NCBI GenBank assembly: GCA_050948665.1
Contig: JBMNEH010000001.1
Span: forward strand, 372,001 to 436,000
Length of the DNA stretch: 64,000 nucleotides
Reading direction: 5' to 3'
DNA from: JBMNEH01 sp050948665
GTDB taxonomy: Bacteria > Bacillota > Clostridia > Christensenellales > UMGS416
Shown: positions 35,692-43,768 of the stretch, one piece after another
Layout: each line of letters starts with the position of its first letter
Position numbering within the stretch: position 1 is the first letter of the stretch
Position numbers and translations under genes: made by a program
The notes under the pieces: model-generated
The model's input: only the letters and a program-made list of their open reading frames with translations
Told to the model about the DNA's origin: nothing
The model's database searches: none

Positions 35692-36599
35692 TGCCGCTTA
35701 CGGTGATCACACTTGTTCGGTCGACCCCCTCTTTGCGGGGAGACCTGACAAAGTGGACGCAGCAAATAGCTACCGGCGTATATGTCGGAAACTTCAGCGC
35801 GCGTGTGCGGGAGGCGCTGTGGGCCCGCGTCATAGAAAGCGTGGGCGAAGGCGAAGCTACAATGTGCTTTGCATGCAGGAATGAGATCGGCTACCAGTTT
35901 GTCACCTGGAACACCCGGCGCGAGAGTATCGACTGCGAGGGGATCCCATTGGTGCTGCTGCCTAAAGAGGGAAAGGAGATCCCCCCACGCGCCATGGGTT
36001 TCAGCAGCGCCGCAAGGTTCCGAAACGCCAGGAGATTTTCTGGCAAAAATCCCTCCGCAAAAGCCCCGGCACCGCGCTATGTTGTTCTCGACATAGAAAC
36101 AGACGGCCTGGATGAAAACGCAAACACTATACTGGAAATAGGGGCGATCAGGGTCGAAGGGGAGGAGCGGAAGGAGTTTCACCGGTTAATACGCAGCGGG
36201 AAGAGAATACCGGAAGAAATCACAAGGCTTACCGGGATCACAGAGGATATGCTGCAGGAAGGAGGCGTATGCCCGGCAGAAGCACTGGAGGACCTATCGA
36301 ACTTTATCGGCACGGATGTCATTGTGGGATACGGAGCGCATTTTGATATCCGATTCATTCAAAAGGCAATGGACAGGATCAACCGGCCAAGGATCAAAAA
36401 CCCGGTTTGCGACTTGATGCGGTATGTAAAAAAAGAGAAAATGTTTCTTGGGGATTATAAGCTGAAAACGGTTTTGCCGGCTTACGGGATCAAGGAAAAG
36501 GTCCCTCACAGAGCCCTGGAGGACGCCCGCTTGATCGCCGCGCTGGCAGACAAAGTGAATAAATTCCGGGAGGCGGTCAACAAAAAGTCCGCATTTTAA
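35691..36599 (+). CDS. cas2: Cas2e fused to DnaQ-like DEDDh 3'-5' exonuclease
   Basis: A 302-residue fusion. Residues 1-95 are a Cas2e domain (MPLTVITLVRSTPSLRGDLT, GVYVGNF, YQFVTWNTRRESIDCEGIPL). After a ~30-residue basic linker, residues about 128-290 form a complete DnaQ/epsilon-like exonuclease with all five DEDDh residues: D134, E136 (VLDIETDG), D219 (GAHFDIRF), H273 and D278 (HRALEDAR). Similar Cas2-DnaQ fusions are known in some type I-E systems such as that of Streptococcus thermophilus, where the exonuclease trims prespacer ends. The stop lies only 15 nt before the first CRISPR repeat, so any leader must overlap the exonuclease coding sequence. Confidence 0.95.
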   Translation: MPLTVITLVRSTPSLRGDLTKWTQQIATGVYVGNFSARVREALWARVIESVGEGEATMCFACRNEIGYQFVTWNTRRESIDCEGIPLVLLPKEGKEIPPRAMGFSSAARFRNARRFSGKNPSAKAPAPRYVVLDIETDGLDENANTILEIGAIRVEGEERKEFHRLIRSGKRIPEEITRLTGITEDMLQEGGVCPAEALEDLSNFIGTDVIVGYGAHFDIRFIQKAMDRINRPRIKNPVCDLMRYVKKEKMFLGDYKLKTVLPAYGIKEKVPHRALEDARLIAALADKVNKFREAVNKKSAF

Positions 36600-36614
36600 G
36601 GGGGTTTTTCAAGT

Positions 36615-39600
36615 GTTGTTCCCGCATGCGCGGGGGTGATCCCAATGCAGAAAGAAACCGTTTATCTTGCGGGAAGTTGTTCCCGCATGCGCGGGGGTGA
36701 TCCCCGGAAGGCGCACGCGAAGAAGGGATGGGACGGGTTGTTCCCGCATGCGCGGGGGTGATCCAGGCGGCGGAAATGCAAAGAGTTAAACGAAGGAGTT
36801 GTTCCCGCATGCGCGGGGGTGATCCAAAGACTATCAGGCCGCCTACCTGGCAGGGGACGTTGTTCCCGCATGCGCGGGGGTGATCCCCGGAGTACATCGC
36901 CCTGTATGACGCCGGCGACGTTGTTCCCGCATGCGCGGGGGTGATCCCAGCTCTATATAGCTGTCCTTCTCCGGGTCTTCGTTGTTCCCGCATGCGCGGG
37001 GGTGATCCCATCGGCAAGACCCGCGTTACCGTTCCCTCTCAGTTGTTCCCGCATGCGCGGGGGTGATCCTCCTGGGTGGCATAGATTTCCGCCACGGTCG
37101 CCGTTGTTCCCGCATGCGCGGGGGTGATCCCTGGTCAAAGAGGGAAAGAGCCGAGTTTTTAGAGTTGTTCCCGCATGCGCGGGGGTGATCCTCAGCGTTA
37201 CAATCGGGCTGTCTGACTTGCCTAGTTGTTCCCGCATGCGCGGGGGTGATCCCGCCATGCCCCGGGAGGCGGCGGAGGAGCTGTGGTTGTTCCCGCATGC
37301 GCGGGGGTGATCCTACCTCCGGCGCTCAGCTCGGCGGTTCGTGGCCGTTGTTCCCGCATGCGCGGGGGTGATCCTGTCTATGTTATACTTTAGACGAGGG
37401 ATAGGAAGTTGTTCCCGCATGCGCGGGGGTGATCCTGATGGCTACGACCCCGCGCTATTGGATTCGCGGTTGTTCCCGCATGCGCGGGGGTGATCCCGCC
37501 ATGCAGCAGGCTTCCGGAGCTGCGGATATGTTGTTCCCGCATGCGCGGGGGTGATCCCTAATACGACCTGAAAGGAGGTAAAACATGGCAGTTGTTCCCG
37601 CATGCGCGGGGGTGATCCCCGCTCCATCAGCTTGATGTCCAGCCCCGCCCGGTTGTTCCCGCATGCGCGGGGGTGATCCTCACTGATGAAGATATCCGGC
37701 GAGCGCAGACGCGTTGTTCCCGCATGCGCGGGGGTGATCCCGCCAACCGAGACTATGCGCTCAAAAACGCAGAGTTGTTCCCGCATGCGCGGGGGTGATC
37801 CCTCACACCGGCAAAGGAGCCGATGATCGATACGGTTGTTCCCGCATGCGCGGGGGTGATCCCTATTTGCGGAGGATCAAGCGCTGGCGGGAGAAGTTGT
37901 TCCCGCATGCGCGGGGGTGATCCCAGACGCTCCGGTATCGGTGACAGACTCACGCCGTTGTTCCCGCATGCGCGGGGGTGATCCCGAGCCAGCGAACTAT
38001 CCTAACGGCTGGTACGAGTTGTTCCCGCATGCGCGGGGGTGATCCTTTGAAAGCGGTCTATTTAGCGGATAGGGAAAAGTTGTTCCCGCATGCGCGGGGG
38101 TGATCCTTACCGGGGCATCATCTTCCGTAAGACCTACCCGTTGTTCCCGCATGCGCGGGGGTGATCCTGAGCGCTGGGCGAAGCTAAGGCAATGGGACGT
38201 GTTGTTCCCGCATGCGCGGGGGTGATCCCGTAGATGCTATCGGGCGGACTCTTACGGCGGTGTTGTTCCCGCATGCGCGGGGGTGATCCTGATTGCGCGC
38301 GGGAAAAAAGAGTATATCACCGGTTGTTCCCGCATGCGCGGGGGTGATCCCTCCGTGAACACCTGCCCGGAAAATACGTCCCAGTTGTTCCCGCATGCGC
38401 GGGGGTGATCCTTGTATTTTATGGAGTGCATATATAAAGAGAGTGTTGTTCCCGCATGCGCGGGGGTGATCCCTGGTATGAACATATCAATCTGCTTGAT
38501 ATGGCGTTGTTCCCGCATGCGCGGGGGTGATCCTGTCGTCCCGCTCGAAGATATGGCTGTCTGCGCGTTGTTCCCGCATGCGCGGGGGTGATCCCGATAA
38601 AGTGGCCCTGAAAGTCCTTTTGCGTGTGTTGTTCCCGCATGCGCGGGGGTGATCCTTAGGGGTCAACATTTTTAGTGCATATCTAAAAGTTGTTCCCGCA
38701 TGCGCGGGGGTGATCCCTCTGCAACAGGGAGCATCCTTCCGCTTAGTACAGTTGTTCCCGCATGCGCGGGGGTGATCCGTCCGTCCATCTCCAGAAGCTC
38801 AAAAACCTCTAGTTGTTCCCGCATGCGCGGGGGTGATCCTAGTTTAGCATATGCTATCTGTTTTTCGGATACGTTGTTCCCGCATGCGCGGGGGTGATCC
38901 CGAAAGGCGGGTGCGGAGGCAGATCACCCGGCTGTTGTTCCCGCATGCGCGGGGGTGATCCTTGAGCTCCGCCGCACTATGTATGATGGCGAGCGTTGTT
39001 CCCGCATGCGCGGGGGTGATCCCGTAGAAAGGGGTTATTCCGGCCTTTTCCCGAGGTTGTTCCCGCATGCGCGGGGGTGATCCTCAAGCCATTCCGCCAA
39101 GGTCATGGTCGAGGGCGTTGTTCCCGCATGCGCGGGGGTGATCCAGAGGGGAGGGCGGTCGGATGCCGAAGGAGAGGGTTGTTCCCGCATGCGCGGGGGT
39201 GATCCTGGACGGACGACGACTGGAACGCGATATTGGACGTTGTTCCCGCATGCGCGGGGGTGATCCTTTATGACGCAATGAGAAAAGTACCGCCCGAGGG
39301 TTGTTCCCGCATGCGCGGGGGTGATCCTACCCGCATCATCCCCGCCTATCCCCCACCATGGTTGTTCCCGCATGCGCGGGGGTGATCCCGATGCAGGAAC
39401 TGATAGAGGGGTACCTGCTGGGTTGTTCCCGCATGCGCGGGGGTGATCCCGAAAGGCGGGTGCGGAGGCAGATCACCCGGCTGTTGTTCCCGCATGCGCG
39501 GGGGTGATCCCAACATGGTCCGGCGCTCCTGCCATTTCATTGTGTTGTTCCCGCATGCGCGGGGGTGATCCTATCAGAAACATCACAGTCGAGGGCTTCA

Positions 39601-40914
39601 CAAAGTTGTTCCCGCATGCGCGGGGGTGATCCCAAGGCCATCGCATACGCCCGCGCGCGAGAGGTGTTGTTCCCGCATGCGCGGGGGTGATCCCCTTGTC
39701 AACATATGTGGAAGAACTCGACGTCGGTTGTTCCCGCATGCGCGGGGGTGATCCTTACATGCGGGCGGCAACCAACCCCGGCGGGCCGTTGTTCCCGCAT
39801 GCGCGGGGGTGATCCCGACGCGCTCCGGGCCTACGGGACCAGCAACTTGTTGTTCCCGCATGCGCGGGGGTGATCCGGCGCTGGACAGGGCGTATGAGAG
39901 AGAGGAGGAGTTGTTCCCGCATGCGCGGGGGTGATCCCGAAAAGCGGGTACGGCGGCAGATCACCCGGCTGTTGTTCCCGCATGCGCGGGGGTGATCCAC
40001 CGGGAGGGGATCACTTGCCGAGATCGCTAAAGTTGTTCCCGCATGCGCGGGGGTGATCCCTGATCGAGCGGTACGGTGAGCTCCCGGATACCGTTGTTCC
40101 CGCATGCGCGGGGGTGATCCCCCAGAGGATGCTCAGGTATACTTTGACCGGGCGTTGTTCCCGCATGCGCGGGGGTGATCCTACCTTTTTTGCAAGAAGT
40201 CAAAATAATACATAGTTGTTCCCGCATGCGCGGGGGTGATCCTCCCTACTGGGATACCGCCGCTTTTGACTGGCTGTTGTTCCCGCATGCGCGGGGGTGA
40301 TCCTGTACTCGATGTCTTTTGCAAACCCGGTAGACTGTTGTTCCCGCATGCGCGGGGGTGATCCCGGGGCTGCCGGTGGCAGGCTTTACGGTAGACTGTT
40401 GTTCCCGCATGCGCGGGGGTGATCCCAGGGCGCTCGCCCTGCGCGTCCCTGTACCTGCGTTGTTCCCGCATGCGCGGGGGTGATCCCGCGGCGACCTCAC
40501 CATTGGCTCCAAGCTCCAGGTTGTTCCCGCATGCGCGGGGGTGATCCCCGTACTCCGCCGAGTGCGTCTCCCCGCCGTGCGTTGTTCCCGCATGCGCGGG
40601 GGTGATCCTACATATCACTATGTACTAAAGTGATATATAAAGTTGTTCCCGCATGCGCGGGGGTGATCCTACCCGCATCGTCCCTGCCTATCCCCCACCA
40701 AGGTTGTTCCCGCATGCGCGGGGGTGATCCCTCCTGTAATCAGGAGCAGGGAGAGCACTTGTGGTTGTTCCCGCATGGCGGGGGTGATCCATGGACATAT
40801 GCAGCATCTTTTGGTACAATAAAACAGCTCCCGCATGCGCGGGGGGTGATCGACCATATGGCGTAATAGCCCAGTTACCGAATAACAGCTCCCGCATGCG
40901 CGGGGGGGGATTCC
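36615..40914 (+). CRISPR. Type I-E CRISPR array, 68 regular repeats plus three decayed
   Basis: The repeat is 28 nt, beginning GTTGTTCCCGC, with CATGCGC in the middle and ending GGGGGTGATCC; its stem CCCGC/GCGGG is the Cas6e substrate. Repeats recur every 61 nt (33-nt spacers), starting at 36615 and running without a break to 40703. The single exception is the spacer at 38717-38750, which is 34 nt. The next repeat (40764) has lost one base, and two at about 40824 and 40885 have a replaced 5' end (ACAGCTCCCGC). Decay at the right end and repeat orientation both place the leader side next to cas2. Spacers at 38901 and 39450 are identical, and several others are drifted pairs. Arrays of this length suggest an active acquisition history. 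Confidence 0.99.
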
Positions 40915-41192
40915 GGAACGCTAACACCGGACGGTATAAAGGTCATACCTGCCGGTCATTTATATGCGAGGGCGAGGCAAAGAAATGTCCCGGCAGATGC
41001 CGTTGTTAACGCCTTAACTTTCCGCCACCACACCTTTGAAAGATGATGAAACTGGCCGGCCAGCAAACAGTATATAGGGGAAATCGCAACAGTATCGTTA
41101 AACCTCAATAACAGCAAAGCCGCATCGTGTCGGAAGACGAGATCAAGAGCGGTTAGAAAAATAAGGAGACAAATGTTAAGGAGAAGCGCGGA
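40915..41192. other. Array-distal spacer region without recognised gene
   Basis: About 278 bp of lower GC after the last decayed repeat. No repeat, promoter or reading frame stands out except the ribosome site (TAAGGAGA) for the small gene at 41193. Confidence 0.5.
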
Positions 41193-41402
41193 ATGAAGTA
41201 TGATTTTACGAAAAAAGATGTCGAATTGATCAATACGTTAGGTTTGCCGTTCAACCCTTTGGATGATTTATCAGATGATGAGGCAATTATGCTCATTGAG
41301 GCATTATCAGATAAAGCCGGGTTTGGATCAGAGGAAAGCGACGCTTTTGAAGATATCCTTCAGAAGATGGCAGAACAGGAAGAGGAGTACGAAGGCAGAT
41401 AA
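41193..41402 (+). CDS. Small acidic protein of unknown function
   Basis: A 69-residue strongly acidic protein (DLSDDEAIMLIEAL, EESDAFEDIL, EQEEEYEGR) that is probably all helical. The ATG has TAAGGAGA about nine bases upstream. I do not know the family with confidence; short proteins with a similar LGLPFxPxxDL opening occur in clostridial mobile elements, from memory. It lies between the CRISPR array and the phage repressor. Size and charge are those of many phage accessory proteins, including anti-CRISPRs, but there is no evidence for such a role here. Confidence 0.55.
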   Translation: MKYDFTKKDVELINTLGLPFNPLDDLSDDEAIMLIEALSDKAGFGSEESDAFEDILQKMAEQEEEYEGR

Positions 41403-41513
41403 GGCAAGTTCATTTACCATTTCGATCCACCGCCCTCCGGGGCGGTTTTGCAATTTCCTCATGCGCAGGGCGGACCTTCTCTGCCGCGAGAGAAAAGGAC
41501 GAAGGGAGTTTCC

Positions 41514-41640
41514 GAGACGGGAGGAAGGCCCCCGCCTCAGCGGCGGGAAGGCATGGGGGAAGGTATGCATACATCCGTCCGCGTTTATTTGCGACTGTTC
41601 ATCAAGGGGAAGGTTTGCAATAGATCAGGGGCAGGAGGGA
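41514..41640 (+). repeat. Dispersed intergenic repeat, copy 3 (long form)
   Basis: Contains CCCCCGCCTCAGCGG, GGAAGGCATGGGGGAAGG, TATGCATACATCCGTCCGCG and a second GGGGAAGGTTTGC block before ATAGATCAGGGG. It is one of the two most complete copies, and it lies at the left edge of the phage block. Confidence 0.85.
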
Positions 41641-41655
41641 AAGGGATTCTTTGAC

Positions 41656-42300
41656 CTATTTGCCCCGGAGGAGTTTGCTGGTGAAGCCGACGGCGAGGCC
41701 GAGGACGCGGAGAGGCTCCCTGGCGGTGTCGACCACGATGGGGGGATAGCCGGGGTTGGCGGCGGCCAGGGTCACGATCTTGCCGGAGGCGTAGAAGCGC
41801 TTGAGGGTGGCTTCCTCCTCGATGAGGACGGCGGCGATCTGCCCGTTTTCCACCTCCGGCTGGGCGCGGATATAGACAAGATCCCCATCATGGATGCGGG
41901 CGCCGACCATGGAGTCTCCCCGGCAGTAGAGGGTAAAGTCACACTCGATAAGATCGGGAACCTCGGCGTAGCCGGCCAGGTTCTCCTCGGCAAGGATGGG
42001 GGCGCCGCAGGCGATGGTCCCCAGGATGGGGACCCGGTAGGTCCCGGGCACCGGGAGCAGGTTGGCGGGGAAGGGGGAAAGGCCGGTCCTCCTTTCCAGA
42101 TCGGAGCTGCCGGTAAGATAGTTCATATCCACATTAAAAATATCGGCGATGGCCTCGCACATGTCAAGGGAGGGCTCACGGCTGCCCGTCTCATACATCC
42201 CGATGGCGCTCCTGGATACCCCCAGCAGCTCGGCGAGCCGGGCCTGGGAGATGCCGCGGTCTTTCCGCAGCTGCCTGATCCGTTCGGCGTAGATCTTCAT
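41656..42300 (-). CDS. Phage CI/LexA-like repressor (XRE helix-turn-helix plus S24 peptidase)
   Basis: A 214-residue repressor. Residues 5-60 form an XRE helix-turn-helix (GISQARLAELLGVSRSAIGM). The C-terminal part is an S24/LexA self-cleavage domain with S130 (RGDSMVGARI), K167 (EATLKRFY) and a likely cleavage site C98-G99 (TIACGAP). It would hold the phage genes silent until RecA-stimulated cleavage. Its own promoter (TTGACA at 42351-42356 on the minus strand, -10 TATCAT) spans an operator, which points to autoregulation. Divergent from the Cro-like gene at 42449. Confidence 0.93.
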   Translation of the reverse strand: MKIYAERIRQLRKDRGISQARLAELLGVSRSAIGMYETGSREPSLDMCEAIADIFNVDMNYLTGSSDLERRTGLSPFPANLLPVPGTYRVPILGTIACGAPILAEENLAGYAEVPDLIECDFTLYCRGDSMVGARIHDGDLVYIRAQPEVENGQIAAVLIEEEATLKRFYASGKIVTLAAANPGYPPIVVDTAREPLRVLGLAVGFTSKLLRGK

Positions 42301-42327
42301 TTGATACCTCCTTCACGCGTCTGCAGC

Positions 42328-42356
42328 CATGATATCACATTACGTGATAATGTCAA
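42328..42356 (-). promoter_or_regulatory. Repressor promoter with embedded operator
   Basis: Minus-strand -35 TTGACA (42351-42356) and -10 TATCAT (42329-42334) bracket the perfect palindrome TATCACATTACGTGATA (42333-42349). Binding there would block the repressor's own promoter. Confidence 0.75.
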
Positions 42357-42363
42357 GGGCGAT

Positions 42364-42428
42364 TGTCACGAAAGGTGTTGACAAATCCTCAAACAGGTGG
42401 TATAGTGCGAAAGGACACGATACGTGAC
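42364..42428 (+). promoter_or_regulatory. Promoter of the phage operon with two operators
   Basis: TTGACA (42378-42383) and TATAGT (42401-42406) are 17 bp apart. TCACGAAAGGTGT (42366-42378) touches the -35 box and CACGATACGTGA (42416-42427) lies just past the start site. Both fit CAC-N5-GTG, the same rule as the palindrome in the repressor promoter. Confidence 0.75.
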
Positions 42429-42448
42429 GAAGGGAAAGGGGGGTAAAC

Positions 42449-42703
42449 ATGGACAGCAAAGGAATAGGCAGACGGCTGCGGGCGCTTCGGGGCGATATTT
42501 CCCCCGAAAAGGCGGCGGAAGACCTTCATATCGGGATCAATTCCTTGATACAGTATGAAAAGGGAGGGAGGATACCCCGGGACGAGGTGAAGATCCGCAT
42601 CGCCCGGTATTACCGGACGACAGCCGCGAAAATTTTTTACCCAGAAATGTCACTAAACGTGACGAGTCAGGAAGGAGAAAACGAGAAAGGATGGAGAGAA
42701 TGA
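42449..42703 (+). CDS. Cro-like XRE-family DNA-binding protein
   Basis: An 84-residue protein with an XRE-type helix-turn-helix (IGRRLRALRGDISPEKAAED, LHIGINSLIQYEKGGRIPRD). It is the first gene rightward from the divergent control region, as Cro is in lambdoid switches. The last part of the gene contains a further CAC-N5-GTG palindrome (42648-42664). It overlaps the next gene by an ATGA junction. Confidence 0.8.
   Translation: MDSKGIGRRLRALRGDISPEKAAEDLHIGINSLIQYEKGGRIPRDEVKIRIARYYRTTAAKIFYPEMSLNVTSQEGENEKGWRE
42648..42664. promoter_or_regulatory. Fourth candidate repressor operator, inside the Cro-like gene
   Basis: TGTCACTAAACGTGACG is a TCAC-N5-GTGA palindrome matching the consensus of the three sites at 42333-42428. 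It may act as a downstream roadblock. Confidence 0.55.
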
Positions 42704-42933
42704 GCCGGGAGAGACAGAAAACAAGGGCGGGGGAGTTCCCCCGCTGCCCCTGCGGGGACTGCCCGAGGGACGGCGTGTGCGAGAAGGGGCTGGAGTGCGA
42801 GCGGTTCCGGACGTGGTTCCGTGTGAGCTGGAGGAGGACGCAGGCGCTGTTCGGCAGGAATACGGGAGACAAAAGGGGGAGCGGCCCGGCGGGCGGCGCC
42901 CCGCTGAGAACAGGAGCGTTACATGAGCGATAA
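42700..42933 (+). CDS. Small Cys-rich phage protein
   Basis: A 77-residue protein with four Cys in CPCGDCPRDGVC plus one in GLECERF, possibly a small zinc ribbon, followed by a helix (RTWFRVSWRRTQALF) and a loose tail. The start at 42700 uses an ATGA overlap with the Cro-like stop; an ATG at 42691 is also possible. No family recognised. Comparable small Cys proteins are common in early operons of clostridial phages. Confidence 0.55.
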   Translation: MSRERQKTRAGEFPRCPCGDCPRDGVCEKGLECERFRTWFRVSWRRTQALFGRNTGDKRGSGPAGGAPLRTGALHER

Positions 42934-43165
42934 GAACCCGCGGGCTGCCTGCCCGTATTTCCATTCCGCCTACAACGCGCTGCTGCGGTGCGGGGATCCC
43001 GCCCGGGTGCAGATCGTCACCCGGTTTGCCCAGCTGACGAGGAAGCGGATGTATATCAGGAAGCACTGCTGCGACGAGAAGAGATGGGAGGGATGCGCCA
43101 GGGCGCTGCTGCTGATGGAGACGGAGGAGAATATGGCGGAGACCGGGTTTCGGCCCGCGACATGA
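42923..43165 (+). CDS. Small phage protein with paired cysteines
   Basis: An 80-residue protein (CPYFHSAYNALLRC, RKHCCDEKRWEGC) with five Cys that could bind a metal. It overlaps the preceding gene by 11 nt, and CAGGAG lies before the ATG. Function not recognised. With the previous gene it forms a pair just before the terminase genes. Confidence 0.55.
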   Translation: MSDKNPRAACPYFHSAYNALLRCGDPARVQIVTRFAQLTRKRMYIRKHCCDEKRWEGCARALLLMETEENMAETGFRPAT

Positions 43166-43166
43166 G

Positions 43167-43225
43167 GGCCGGAGATTTACGGCCCCGGGAGGGGGGACGC
43201 CGGAACCGGCGTTCCTCCCCCGGGG
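43167..43225. other. Long GC hairpin between small genes and terminase
   Basis: CCCCGGGAGG at 43183 pairs with CCTCCCCCGGGG at 43214-43225, and the inner arms ACGCCGG/CCGGCGT meet at an AA loop. Together they give a ~20-bp stem without a T-tract. An alternative smaller stem GGGCC/GGCCC (43167-43186) overlaps its left arm. This could be an mRNA stability or processing element. Confidence 0.6.
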
Positions 43226-43258
43226 AATCGCGATATCGATAAAGGGGGAGGAGAGACA

Positions 43259-43768
43259 ATGGAAAGGAAATGGGCTATCGATTACAACCGGCTGCGGATG
43301 ATCTATATCACCTCGGACAAGAGCCTGCGGGAGTTGGCCGAGGAGGCGGGCATCTCCTACAGCAGGCTGCGGGAGATCTCCGGGCCGGAGGGCTGGTTCG
43401 CCCAGCGGAACCGATACCGCAGGGAGATCGCGGATAAGCTGATCGCGTATCGGGGGGCGCGGGAGGTGAGGACGGTCAAAACCGCCATGCGGGCGATGGA
43501 CAGGCTGGCGCGGGAGGCGGAAAATCTGCTGCGGGAGGAGAACCCTTTTGAGAAGACCGCCCTGACAAGAAGGGGGATGGTGGTGCGCATGGGGACGCCG
43601 GACTACAACGCCATGCGGGCATACGCGGCGGGGATGAAGAGCATCGTGGACGCGTTTGTGGCGCTGTACCCGATGAACGGAACGAAAGACCGGCCGGAGG
43701 GCGCGGGGGTGGTGGAGATGCCGACCCGGCGCAAGCCGAAGCCGCCGGAGGGGGAAGGCGATGGGTGA
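43259..43768 (+). CDS. Phage terminase small subunit-like protein
   Basis: A 169-residue protein with an N-terminal helix-turn-helix (DKSLRELAEEAGISYSRLREI) followed by helical oligomerisation-type segments (MRAMDRLAREAENLLREE) and a basic tail (TRRKPKPP). Small terminases bind phage DNA at the packaging start. GGGGAGGAG precedes the ATG. Its stop overlaps the large terminase start by 8 nt, the usual pairing. Confidence 0.78.
   Translation: MERKWAIDYNRLRMIYITSDKSLRELAEEAGISYSRLREISGPEGWFAQRNRYRREIADKLIAYRGAREVRTVKTAMRAMDRLAREAENLLREENPFEKTALTRRGMVVRMGTPDYNAMRAYAAGMKSIVDAFVALYPMNGTKDRPEGAGVVEMPTRRKPKPPEGEGDG

Noticed and set aside
36577..40927. Many open frames on the minus strand of 36.6-40.9 kb with ITPAHAGTT, DHPRACGNN and GSPPRMREQ repeats
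   Set aside because: These are translations of the CRISPR repeat in three frames. They have no ribosome sites and vanish outside the array.
41193..41402. Anti-CRISPR assignment for the small acidic protein
   Set aside because: Nothing beyond size, charge and location supports it, and no Aca-type regulator lies beside it. It is kept only as a question.
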